Positions 1-6,034 of a DNA stretch of 6,173 nt are shown piece by piece. The translations under genes were made by a program, and so were the position numbers. The notes below the pieces were generated by a model. The model was not told where the DNA came from. It searched no databases and saw only the letters and a list, made by a program, of their open reading frames with translations. The DNA comes from Chloroflexota bacterium (GTDB lineage Bacteria; Chloroflexota; Anaerolineae; Aggregatilineales; UBA3940): assembly GCA_024643825.1 (NCBI GenBank), contig JAHEME010000196.1:1-6173 (forward strand), in the 5' to 3' direction. Position 1 is the stretch's first letter; every line of letters starts with the position of its first letter.

Positions 1-237
1 ATTTCGGTGGGCACGGTGTTATCCATCCTTGGCTGTCAGACAGGGCCCGTGGTGGTGAATCCGCCTGATGGTACTTCTGGGAACACAGCCTCAGGCAATA
101 CCCATGTAGTTCAGGAAGGCGAGAATCTGTACCGGATCGCGCTTCAGTATGGCTTGACATGGCAGCAGCTTGCCGAAGCCAACGGCATTTCCAACCCGAA
201 TTCAGTATTTGTGGGGCAGGTGCTGCGCATCCCCTGA
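1..237 (+). CDS. LysM-domain lipoprotein, C-terminal part (5' end outside window)
   Basis: The reading frame is already open at base 1 and ends at TGA 235-237. A GTG at 7 could be read as a start, but only nine residues without any Lys or Arg would then precede the Cys, too short for a lipoprotein signal, so the true start probably lies upstream. Numbering from that GTG, ILGC (residues 7-10) fits a lipobox, so the protein is probably lipidated at Cys10. A low-complexity linker rich in Gly, Thr, Asn and Pro follows (about 17-32). One LysM module (about 33-76) then runs to the end: HVVQEGENLYRIA, the LTWQQLAEANGI helix region and the closing VFVGQVLRIP. LysM modules bind peptidoglycan or other GlcNAc polymers. 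I infer a small envelope-attached cell-wall-binding lipoprotein with no catalytic domain in the visible part. LysM identity is firm; lipidation is likely; any upstream domain is unseen. Confidence 0.8.
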   Translation: MSVGTVLSILGCQTGPVVVNPPDGTSGNTASGNTHVVQEGENLYRIALQYGLTWQQLAEANGISNPNSVFVGQVLRIP

Positions 238-260
238 GTGAATCGAAGAGTATGGAATGA

Positions 261-297
261 GGGGCTATTGGCAAGCGGGTCGATGGCCCCTTCTGTT
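261..297 (+). terminator. Candidate intrinsic terminator after the LysM gene
   Basis: Bases 261-272 can pair with 279-290 as a 12-bp stem (GGGGC/GCCCC at the base, then a run that includes three G:U pairs) closing a 6-base loop. A T-rich tail TTCTGTT (291-297) follows. It lies 23 bases after the LysM stop, where a terminator would be expected. The G:U pairs and broken T run make it a moderate rather than strong terminator. It also ends just before the Nudix ribosome-binding region, so it could instead act in that gene's leader. Confidence 0.5.
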
Positions 298-311
298 GAA
301 AAGAGAGTTCG

Positions 312-851
312 ATGCCAGCAGAAAAGATTATTGAGAGTAAGCAACTATTCAACGGCAAGGTCTTCAATTTGCGGCTCGATCAGGTTGAGGTGGATGGCAA
401 GACGTATCAGCGCGAAGTGATCGAGCATCCTGGGGCGGCGGCTATCGTAGCACTGAACACCAAGAATCAGGTGTATCTGGTGGAGCAGTATCGTTCCGGC
501 GCAGCCACTGATCTATTGGAAATCCCCGCTGGCGGGCTGGAAGACGGCGAAGACGCGGAAGCGTGCGCCCGTCGAGAGCTTCAGGAAGAGATCGGGATGA
601 TCCCTGAAACACTCACGAGGCTGGGTGGGTTCTATGTGGCGGCTTCGTATTCCTCGGAATTCATCACCATATATCTGGCGCAGAGCCTGAAACCGTCCCA
701 ACTGGCTCCCGACGCAGATGAGAAGCTCTCGATGACTCTGGTTCCGTTTCGCACAGCGCTTGGCAAAGTGCTGACCAACGAGATCACCGACTCGAAGACC
801 ATCATCGGGTTGATCTGGGCCGCACAGCATCTTGGGGTGTCGATCCCCTAA
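312..851 (+). CDS. Nudix hydrolase, ADP-ribose pyrophosphatase-like (NudF type)
   Basis: This 179-residue protein is the usual length for a bacterial ADP-ribose pyrophosphatase. Such enzymes cut ADP-ribose, and often related nucleoside diphosphate sugars, to AMP and ribose 5-phosphate in the cytoplasm. A complete Nudix box spans residues 74-96: G74, E80, then REL at 88-90, EE at 92-93 and G95-M96. It is preceded by EIPAG (70-74), typical of the ADPRase branch, and by an N-terminal beta domain carrying VIEHPGAAAIVAL (37-48). The metal-binding glutamates E89, E92 and E93 are present. The loop that in ADPRases usually reads SPG reads AAS here (110-112), while the following Glu116 is kept, so substrate preference may differ. 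The ATG at 312 has a purine-rich AAGAGAG upstream and gives the standard family N terminus. The gene stands between a candidate terminator and the promoter of the next gene, so it may be a single-gene unit. Nudix assignment is firm; ADP-ribose as substrate is likely. Confidence 0.92.
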   Translation: MPAEKIIESKQLFNGKVFNLRLDQVEVDGKTYQREVIEHPGAAAIVALNTKNQVYLVEQYRSGAATDLLEIPAGGLEDGEDAEACARRELQEEIGMIPETLTRLGGFYVAASYSSEFITIYLAQSLKPSQLAPDADEKLSMTLVPFRTALGKVLTNEITDSKTIIGLIWAAQHLGVSIP

Positions 852-859
852 CCAGATTC

Positions 860-888
860 TTTCCGCTTTCTCACAAACCTCTTATAAT
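860..888 (+). promoter_or_regulatory. Sigma-70-type promoter for a leaderless transcript
   Basis: A perfect -10 hexamer TATAAT lies at 883-888. Seventeen bases upstream is TTTCCG (860-865), which matches the -35 consensus at only three of six positions. The ATG of the CopD-like gene is at 896, so transcription should begin at or within a base or two of that ATG. No Shine-Dalgarno sequence exists between the -10 and the start codon (CCCCGCT). Both facts fit a leaderless mRNA. It would drive the probable four-gene unit downstream. Confidence 0.65.
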
Positions 889-895
889 CCCCGCT

Positions 896-1396
896 ATGTC
901 TACTCCTATGCTGGCGCTAATGTATGCTGCGCATCTACTGGCTACCGTAGTCTGGATCGGCGGGCTGGTGATGCTCGTTCTTGCTGCCGCTCCGCAGCGG
1001 TCGTCGCAAGTTGCGGAGGACACCTTATTTGAAATTTTGGAGCGACGCTTCCGCCCGTGGTCACAGGTAAGTCTGGCGGTGCTTCTCATCACTGGTTTAA
1101 TCCAGATGGGCGGCGACTCCCACTATCACGGCTTTCTCACAGTCGATAGCCCCTGGGCAATAGGGCTGCTGGGCAAGCACATTGTGATCGGTCTGATCGT
1201 GGTGCTCGCGCTGATGCTGCAAGGCTGGCTGTATCCGGCGCTGGAACGTGCGCGGCTCCTTGCCTCGCGCAGTTCGGCCACCGATCAGCAGGCTGAACAC
1301 GTTCTTCGAAACCGCCTGCGACAGCTTATCTTTCTGAATCTGGGGTTAGGCATCGTGGTGCTGCTGCTGACTGCCTTCATTACAGCAATTGAGTAA
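896..1396 (+). CDS. CopD-like integral membrane protein
   Basis: This 166-residue hydrophobic protein has four predicted membrane segments at about 7-31, 56-72, 88-113 and 143-164. The first carries HLLATVVWIGGLVM (residues 13-26), with His13 and the W-x-GG pattern. The third begins GKHIVIGLIVV (93-103), with Lys94-His95. These match the CopD/YcnJ-type domain, named for copper resistance proteins that sit in the inner membrane; many stand-alone members have no proven copper role. The loop between segments three and four is charged and probably cytoplasmic. The ATG at 896 starts just before the first helix and lies directly after a TATAAT box, supporting both this start and leaderless translation. 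The stop is 13 bases before the next gene. No copper chaperone, CopC or copper ATPase is in view, so metal transport is only suggested. A related alternative is a generic four-helix CopD/DUF membrane protein or a b-type haem protein of similar fold. Confidence 0.72.
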   Translation: MSTPMLALMYAAHLLATVVWIGGLVMLVLAAAPQRSSQVAEDTLFEILERRFRPWSQVSLAVLLITGLIQMGGDSHYHGFLTVDSPWAIGLLGKHIVIGLIVVLALMLQGWLYPALERARLLASRSSATDQQAEHVLRNRLRQLIFLNLGLGIVVLLLTAFITAIE

Positions 1397-1398
1397 GT

Positions 1399-1404
1399 AG
1401 GAGG
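1399..1404 (+). promoter_or_regulatory. Strong Shine-Dalgarno site for the ABM-like gene
   Basis: AGGAGG at 1399-1404, five bases before the ATG at 1410, is a near-ideal ribosome binding site and fixes that start. It contrasts with the CopD-like gene just upstream, which has none. Confidence 0.85.
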
Positions 1405-1409
1405 AACCG

Positions 1410-1715
1410 ATGATCGCTCGTATCTGGCGCGGCGTGACCCCTGCCGCAAAAGCCGATTCCTATCTGGAGTATATGAACAAGACAGGTCTAGCGGAGTATC
1501 GTGAAAAGGAAGGAAATCAGGGCGTCTTCGTGCTACGGGAAATCCGCGATAACCGCGCGGAGTTCGTCGTCCTCTCCCTGTGGGACTTGCTGGAGGCTGT
1601 GAAGACCTTCGCAGGAGATGAAATCGAGACACCCGTGTACTATCCCGAAGATGATGAGTACCTTCTGTGGCGCGAGCCAAACGTCGCCCACTTCGAGGTG
1701 GTCGCCAACCTGTGA
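1410..1715 (+). CDS. Small antibiotic-biosynthesis-monooxygenase (ABM)-like protein of unknown function
   Basis: This 101-residue soluble protein has the pattern of a dimeric ferredoxin-like (alpha-beta barrel) fold. It opens with a strand MIARIWRGV (1-9), then a helix containing ADSYLEYMNKTGLAEY (15-30), strands GVFVLREI (38-45) and AEFVVLSLWD (50-59), a helix LLEAVKTFAGDEI (60-72), and a final strand HFEVVANL (94-101). The VVLSLWD...A...FAG layout and the closing H-F-E-V-V resemble ABM-domain and related DUF proteins that resemble small monooxygenases. I see no certain catalytic residues and no IsdG-type haem-oxygenase triad, so enzymatic activity is not claimed. The YYPEDDEYLL segment (77-86) is acidic and aromatic and is probably a family signature. 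The gene has an excellent Shine-Dalgarno site and its stop overlaps the start of the glycosyltransferase, so it is likely co-translated with it. Fold is probable; role is unknown. Confidence 0.7.
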   Translation: MIARIWRGVTPAAKADSYLEYMNKTGLAEYREKEGNQGVFVLREIRDNRAEFVVLSLWDLLEAVKTFAGDEIETPVYYPEDDEYLLWREPNVAHFEVVANL

Positions 1716-3757
1716 TCCAGAGCGCGCGCCCTACCCGTCGGCACGGCTGGACCTTCTTCGCTGCGACTGCGCTCCTTCTGCTCGCGGCGTTCTTCCGTCT
1801 GTGGCATCTCAGCACGGCTCCATCTGGCATCCAGGCGGAGGAACTGGTCAATGTGCAGCTATCGCAAGAACTGCGGCACGGCCATGTCTCTGTGATCTAT
1901 GAGGAAGCCCAGCCGGCGCGGGAAGGTCTGTATCTGGCTGTGCTGGCTGGATCGACCGCGATCACCGGAGAGGGGCTGATCCTGTGGCGGCTGCCATCAG
2001 TCTGGCTTTCGATGCTGTTTCTCGCTGCTGCGTTCAGCTTGATGCGCCGCCTATTTGGAGGGCCAATCGCTCTCCTCACCCTGGCCCTGCTGGCGGTGTC
2101 CTTCTGGTCACTTTGGGTGAGCCGTGCGATCCTTCATATCACCCTGATGCCGCTGGTAACCGTGCTGGTGATGTATACACTGCTGCGAGCCTATCAATTC
2201 GAGGAGATCAACGATGCCAGCCTGTGGTTCACCATTGCGGGGCTGCTGATTGGCATCGCCCAGTACATTCACGTCACCGCCTGGGCGTTAATTGTGATCT
2301 TCATTGCCGTGGCGATCTACCATCGGGTCATGGATCGAGAGGTATTCCGCGATCATTGGGAGAACGTGATCTATTCCATGAGCCTCGTCGCGGCCCTTTC
2401 CCTGCCCCTGATGCTCTTTCTGATCAAGCATCCCGGCGCACGCCAGCCCGTACATAGCCTACAGGCGGCAGAATGGCTGGCAGCGATTCCACAATCGATT
2501 CTGTCTACGATTACATCCCTGGCCTGGCGGGGCGACGCATCCCCCTTTCACAACATTCCGGGCCGCCCTGCGATGAGCCTTCCCATCGGGTTATTGATGG
2601 GGATAGGGATCGGGGTGGCACTCTTTCGCTGGCGGCGGCCTGCCTATGCGCTGATCCTTGTCTGGTTGGGGGCGGGCCTATTGGCAGCAGGGATGCTCTC
2701 CACAGAGCCAGACTTTGAAATGATGGCCCTCCTCCTGCCAGTGATTTTTCTCTTCCCCGCAATGGGGCTTTCCGCCCTGGTGGATGGCATGCGTCAGGTC
2801 GTATCGGGCGCAGCACAGCAAGCGGCGATCCGAGCGATGCTAGCCGTGACCACCCTGTTGCTGGTAGGGATCACCGTGCGTACCTATCAGGATTTCTTTC
2901 AGGTCTGGCCAGCTCTGGCAGACGTTCAAGATGGTTATCAATCCGAATTAGGTGTACTCGCACACTATCTGGATGCAGGGCATGATCCCACACCGATCTC
3001 GATCTGCTCAACCCCGGTCGATCAACCACCCAACGCCTTTGCCCTCAGCAATCAGGGAATGTTCCAGATACTCATGCATCGGCAGGATGTGCCTATTCGC
3101 TACTTCGATTGCACGCACAGCCTGGTGCTTGCCAATGGAGGCGAATCCCAGCGTCTGATCTTCCCACGAGGGCACTATTACGAGGCTCTGCCAGGGCCTC
3201 TGCTGGCATGGATGCGTTATGCGCACGATGAGCGCATCGCTGGGATCGGCCCTGATGTGCTGATGCGCATCGACGCCCAGCAGCCGCTGGCGGATAAAGC
3301 CGGGTCGTTCATCACCACCGCCCCGACCGCATGGCCGCCCGAAGCAGGCGGCACGCTGGCATCGCTGCCTGTGCCCTTTGCCACCAATGTGACTTTCCTC
3401 GGCTATGTGATCCGTGATGATACGATCACCGCCACTGACTGGGTGGAAATGACAACCTACTGGAGGCTGGATGGCCCGCCTCCGAGCGAGCTAACCATGT
3501 TCGCCCACCTGCTGGGAAATCCGGTGGTGGTGATCGCGCAGGAAGATAACCTTGCCGTCCAAATCGGGACGCTCCACCCGCGCGATGTCTTCCTGGAATA
3601 TAGCATGATTCAGACTCCCGGCAGCATGGCGGCGGGGCTGTATCCACTTTCGGTTGGGTTGTATCTACCGAGCACCGGGCAGCGGCTGCCCGCCTATGAA
3701 AATGGCCAGCGCCGCGCGGATCGCATTTTCCTTCAACGGATTCAGATCACTCCGTAA
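1712..3757 (+). CDS. Family-39-type (GT-C) membrane glycosyltransferase with C-terminal beta-sandwich domain
   Basis: I choose the GTG at 1712, which gives 681 residues. It shares bases with the preceding stop (GTGA), has GAGGTGG at 1695-1701 upstream, and puts a basic stretch (RPTRRHGW) just before the first helix. An in-frame ATG at 1667 would run 49 bases into the ABM-like gene. The first membrane helix (about 12-30) leads into FRLWHLSTAPSGIQAEE, the first outside loop of PMT/ArnT-type enzymes. These move a sugar from a polyprenyl-phosphate donor onto lipid, protein or polysaccharide outside the membrane. About twelve membrane segments end near residue 390. WVSRAILHITLMPL (135-148) and RGDASPFHNIPGRP (273-286) are typical of this group. 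Residues about 410-540 form an extracytoplasmic region, and about 545-681 resemble a beta-sandwich (TTYWRLDG, FAHLLG, GLYPLSVGLYLP). The catalytic loop reads EE (43-44) where DE is usual. Acceptor and sugar are unknown. RtcA starts 4 bases after its stop. Confidence 0.85.
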   Translation: MIQSARPTRRHGWTFFAATALLLLAAFFRLWHLSTAPSGIQAEELVNVQLSQELRHGHVSVIYEEAQPAREGLYLAVLAGSTAITGEGLILWRLPSVWLSMLFLAAAFSLMRRLFGGPIALLTLALLAVSFWSLWVSRAILHITLMPLVTVLVMYTLLRAYQFEEINDASLWFTIAGLLIGIAQYIHVTAWALIVIFIAVAIYHRVMDREVFRDHWENVIYSMSLVAALSLPLMLFLIKHPGARQPVHSLQAAEWLAAIPQSILSTITSLAWRGDASPFHNIPGRPAMSLPIGLLMGIGIGVALFRWRRPAYALILVWLGAGLLAAGMLSTEPDFEMMALLLPVIFLFPAMGLSALVDGMRQVVSGAAQQAAIRAMLAVTTLLLVGITVRTYQDFFQVWPALADVQDGYQSELGVLAHYLDAGHDPTPISICSTPVDQPPNAFALSNQGMFQILMHRQDVPIRYFDCTHSLVLANGGESQRLIFPRGHYYEALPGPLLAWMRYAHDERIAGIGPDVLMRIDAQQPLADKAGSFITTAPTAWPPEAGGTLASLPVPFATNVTFLGYVIRDDTITATDWVEMTTYWRLDGPPPSELTMFAHLLGNPVVVIAQEDNLAVQIGTLHPRDVFLEYSMIQTPGSMAAGLYPLSVGLYLPSTGQRLPAYENGQRRADRIFLQRIQITP

Positions 3758-3761
3758 TCTT

Positions 3762-4811
3762 ATGATCACGGTCGATGGGGCACAGGGCGAAGGCGGCGGT
3801 CAGGTTCTGCGAACTTCGCTTGCGCTGGCGATCCTTACGAACCAGCCAGTACATATCCAGCGTATCCGCGCCAATCGCCGAAGTCCAGGGCTGGCTCCGC
3901 AGCATCTGGCGGGGGTGCTTGCCGCCGCCCAGATCAGCCAGGCGGAGGTCACGGGTGCATCGCTACGGTCCACCGAACTGACGTTCACGTCGGGTTCTCC
4001 GCCCATTGCAGGCGACTATCACTTCGATGTGAGCGAACTCGCGGGGAAGGGGAGCGCCGGGGCGATTACACTGGTACTGCAAAGCATCCTGCTGCCGCTG
4101 GCGCTCGCGAAAGGGCCTTCGCGGGTGACTCTACGTGGAGGAACCAGCGTCGCATGGAGTCCCCCCGCCTATTATCTGGAGCATGTGCTGCTGCCCACGC
4201 TTGCACGCGTCGGTGTCCATGCCCAATCTTCGCTGGTGGCGCATGGTTGGTATCCGGTGGGCGGCGGTCAATTGGAGCTTACGGTGCAGGGAGATGCCAT
4301 ACTCACAGGCGTCGATCTCACCGAGCGCGGCGAACTCCGCGATATTCAGGGGGTAGGATTGGCGAGCAACCTGCCCTCGCACATCCCGCAGCGCATCAGC
4401 GACCGCGCCAACAACGCATTGCGAGATGTTGGTCTTCCCGCCCACGTCCAGCCGGAGCGAACAGGCGGCCCCTCGACCGGGGCAGGATTCTTTCTCCACA
4501 TGGAGAATGAGAACACAAGGGCGGGATTTAGTTCGCTAGGAGAGCGTGGAAAGCCCTCCGAGAAAGTAGCCGACGAAGCCGCCTCCGCCGCGATTGCCTA
4601 TCACCAGCAGCCAATGGCCCTCGACCCATACCTGCCAGATCAGATTCTGCTCGCGTTGTCACTGGCACATGGCCTCTCTGCACTCAGCACGATCACGATC
4701 ACGCGCCATACGTTGACGAACATTGCCATCATTCAGCACTTCATCCAACGGGATATACAGGTGAATGGTCAGGAGGGTACCCCCGGCACGATTATCGTCA
4801 GTGGAGAGTGA
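3762..4811 (+). CDS. rtcA: RNA 3'-terminal phosphate cyclase
   Basis: RtcA uses ATP to turn an RNA 3'-phosphate end into a 2',3'-cyclic phosphate through a covalent enzyme-AMP on histidine. The ATG at 3762 gives 349 residues (family about 340) and the canonical start MITVDGAQGEGGGQVLRTSL; an in-frame ATG at 3654 would overlap the glycosyltransferase by 104 bases and is rejected. Family landmarks follow in order: IRANRRSPGLAPQHLAG (35-51), GDYHF (84-88), TLVLQ (103-107), the GGT motif (126-128), HGWYPVGGGQ (161-170), LGERGKPSEKVADEAA (259-274) and DQILLALSLAHG (293-304). The predicted nucleophile is His316 in TRHTLTNIAIIQHF (314-327), matching His309 of the E. coli enzyme. A short extra stretch, SELAGKG (about 91-97), interrupts the segment that reads FxxGxAGS in most relatives. 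The gene lies 4 bases after the glycosyltransferase, without a clear Shine-Dalgarno site, so it is probably translationally coupled. Neither rtcB nor rtcR is in the window. It ends at a strong shared terminator. Confidence 0.95.
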   Translation: MITVDGAQGEGGGQVLRTSLALAILTNQPVHIQRIRANRRSPGLAPQHLAGVLAAAQISQAEVTGASLRSTELTFTSGSPPIAGDYHFDVSELAGKGSAGAITLVLQSILLPLALAKGPSRVTLRGGTSVAWSPPAYYLEHVLLPTLARVGVHAQSSLVAHGWYPVGGGQLELTVQGDAILTGVDLTERGELRDIQGVGLASNLPSHIPQRISDRANNALRDVGLPAHVQPERTGGPSTGAGFFLHMENENTRAGFSSLGERGKPSEKVADEAASAAIAYHQQPMALDPYLPDQILLALSLAHGLSALSTITITRHTLTNIAIIQHFIQRDIQVNGQEGTPGTIIVSGE

Positions 4812-4820
4812 TCACCCCGG

Positions 4821-4867
4821 AATCAAAACCCCCGCCGCTGGGTCGATGCCAGCGGCGGGGGGAGTTT
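4821..4867. terminator. Bidirectional intrinsic terminator between rtcA and the sigma factor gene
   Basis: A perfect 13-bp GC-rich stem pairs 4829-4841 with 4849-4861 around a 7-base loop (4842-4848). Read on the minus strand, the stem is followed at once by TTTTGATT (4828 downward), a classic exit for the sigma factor gene. Read on the plus strand it is followed by GAGTTTGTT (4862-4870), a weaker tail serving rtcA. The two genes converge on it, 17 bases after the rtcA stop and 21 bases after the sigma stop. Confidence 0.9.
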
Positions 4868-4882
4868 GTTGATCTGATGATG

Positions 4883-5887
4883 CTAGGCGAGAAAGTCGCG
4901 CAGCATGCTGGCAAACTGCGGCTGGCGTAACTGCCGCAGCGCCTGACGCTCGATCTGACGAATGCGCTCGCGGGAGAGGCCCAGTGCCACACCAACCTGT
5001 TCGAGTGTCTGCGGGGGCTTGCCTGCCAGCCCAAAGCGCAGCTTGAGAATCTCGGCTTCTCGTGGAAGCAGCTTGTTCAGGATGCGATCTACCGTATCGG
5101 TGAGCATGATGCTATGGATGGCCTCATCCGGTGGGGGCAGTTGCTCATCCTCGATGAAATCGCCGAACTCGCTGTCCTCGCCAACCGGACTCTCGATGGA
5201 AATCGTCTGCGGGTTGGCATCGATGGTATCGCGTACCTGCTCCGGCGAGAGATCAAGACGGTCGCTCAGTTCATCGTCGGTCGGGTCGCGGCCTAACTCC
5301 TGCTCCAAAATCTCGTTGGCGGTGTTGATGCGCCGCAGTTGATCGGAGAGATGGAGCGGCAGGCGAATGGTGCGCGACTTCTGTGAGAGCGCACGGGTGA
5401 TCGTCTGGCGAATCCACCAGCTTGCATAGGTGCTGAAACGATTGCCCATCGAATGATCAAACTTATCGACGGCGATCATCAGGCCGATGTTGCCTTCCTG
5501 AATCAGGTCGGACATCGGCAGCCCCTGGTTGCGGTAGCGTTTGGCGATGCTGACAACCAGACGGGTATTCGCGCGGCCCAGGTGTTCGCGCGCAGCCTGC
5601 CCATCGGCACAAATGGCTTCCACAGCCTTACTGTGTTCCGGGCTGAGGTCATGATCTTCCTGCAGAATGCGTTTCGCCTCCAGCCCTCGCTGGATGCGCT
5701 TCGCCAGGGCTACTTCCTGTTTTGCCGTGAGGAGCGGTTCGCTCGCCATCTGGCGGAAGTAAAGGCTGACCGTATCGTCTGCCGGGATGTGGTCGATGTT
5801 CTCCAGAACAACTTCGACATTCTCGAACAGCGCCTCATCCTCTTTGTTCGCAACCTGGGGAGTAAGAATCGACTCAAGTGAATCCAT
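4883..5887 (-). CDS. Sigma-70 family RNA polymerase sigma factor, SigA-like, group 2 type
   Basis: This 334-residue protein has a short acidic N terminus in place of region 1.1, then region 1.2 (about 36-69, DDTVSLYFRQMASEPLLTAK), region 2 (106-168), region 3 (about 172-256) and region 4 (about 266-324). Region 2 includes DLIQEGNIGLMIAVDKFD (127-144), the core-binding helix, and RFSTYASWWIRQTITRAL (150-167). Gln161 and Thr164 align with the E. coli residues Q437 and T440 that read the -10 element. The sigma finger GEDSEFGDFIEDE is at 236-248. The region 4.2 helix-turn-helix ends SRERIRQIERQALRQL (305-320), with Arg306, Glu307 and Arg310 aligning with the -35-contacting residues. It should therefore read TTGACA/TATAAT-like promoters. 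Lack of region 1.1 and small size suggest a group 2 (alternative, stress or growth-phase) factor, but a short primary sigma cannot be excluded. The ATG at 5887 is preceded by GAGGGG seven bases upstream. No anti-sigma gene is adjacent. Confidence 0.93.
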   Translation of the reverse strand: MDSLESILTPQVANKEDEALFENVEVVLENIDHIPADDTVSLYFRQMASEPLLTAKQEVALAKRIQRGLEAKRILQEDHDLSPEHSKAVEAICADGQAAREHLGRANTRLVVSIAKRYRNQGLPMSDLIQEGNIGLMIAVDKFDHSMGNRFSTYASWWIRQTITRALSQKSRTIRLPLHLSDQLRRINTANEILEQELGRDPTDDELSDRLDLSPEQVRDTIDANPQTISIESPVGEDSEFGDFIEDEQLPPPDEAIHSIMLTDTVDRILNKLLPREAEILKLRFGLAGKPPQTLEQVGVALGLSRERIRQIERQALRQLRQPQFASMLRDFLA

Positions 5888-5894
5888 TATGGTT

Positions 5895-5900
5895 CCCCTC
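5895..5900 (-). promoter_or_regulatory. Shine-Dalgarno site of the sigma factor gene
   Basis: On the minus strand GAGGGG (5900 to 5895) lies seven bases before the ATG at 5887, within a purine run AGAGAGGGG. It supports this start codon. Confidence 0.75.
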
Positions 5901-6005
5901 TCTTTCGTAATACCAATACATCAACGTGCAATCTGAAAACCTTCGAACTACCTCATCTACCTACCCAGATACTCTACACTGGTTCTCCCTTGCCCGACGT
6001 CTGGA

Positions 6006-6034
6006 TTGACTCCTGTAAAATAGACGAATGTATT
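6006..6034 (+). promoter_or_regulatory. Candidate rightward promoter overlapped by a palindrome
   Basis: TTGACT (6006-6011, five of six matches to the -35 consensus) is followed after 17 bases by TGTATT (6029-6034, four of six to the -10 consensus). The palindrome CGAAT-GT-ATTCG (6025-6036) covers this -10, an arrangement seen at repressor operators. A second -10-like box, TAAAAT (6016-6021), lies inside the spacer, and TATAAG with a TGn extension (6065-6073) lies further right. No gene follows within the window, so orientation and use are unproven. Confidence 0.3.

Noticed and set aside
1667..1711. Longer N terminus for the glycosyltransferase from the ATG at 1667
   Set aside because: It would overlap the ABM-like gene by 49 bases and add a stretch that looks like out-of-frame coding. 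The GTG at 1712 has a stop-start overlap and an upstream GAGGTGG.
1285..1851. 188-residue open frame on the minus strand across the CopD-like, ABM-like and glycosyltransferase genes
   Set aside because: It lies antisense to three genes with clear family features. Its translation is rich in Arg, Ser and Pro with no domain pattern, as expected for a shadow frame in GC-rich DNA.
3654..3761. Longer N terminus for RtcA from the ATG at 3654
   Set aside because: It adds 36 residues that overlap the end of the glycosyltransferase, whereas the ATG at 3762 gives the standard RtcA start.
4131..4499. Open frames on both strands inside rtcA (for example 4131-4499 minus and 4154-4510 plus)
   Set aside because: The rtcA frame has unbroken family motifs through this region; the others show no conserved features.
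4685..4702. Tandem GATCACG-like repeats
   Set aside because: Only two short copies, within rtcA codons for alternating Thr and Ile; no array or spacing pattern.
5453..5881. 142-residue open frame on the plus strand opposite the sigma factor gene
   Set aside because: It is antisense to a well-conserved sigma factor, has no ribosome-binding site or recognisable motif, and is explained by codon structure of the real gene.
5945..5966. CTACCT direct repeat in the sigma factor leader region
   Set aside because: Two short copies in a C/T-rich stretch; too little to call a regulatory repeat.
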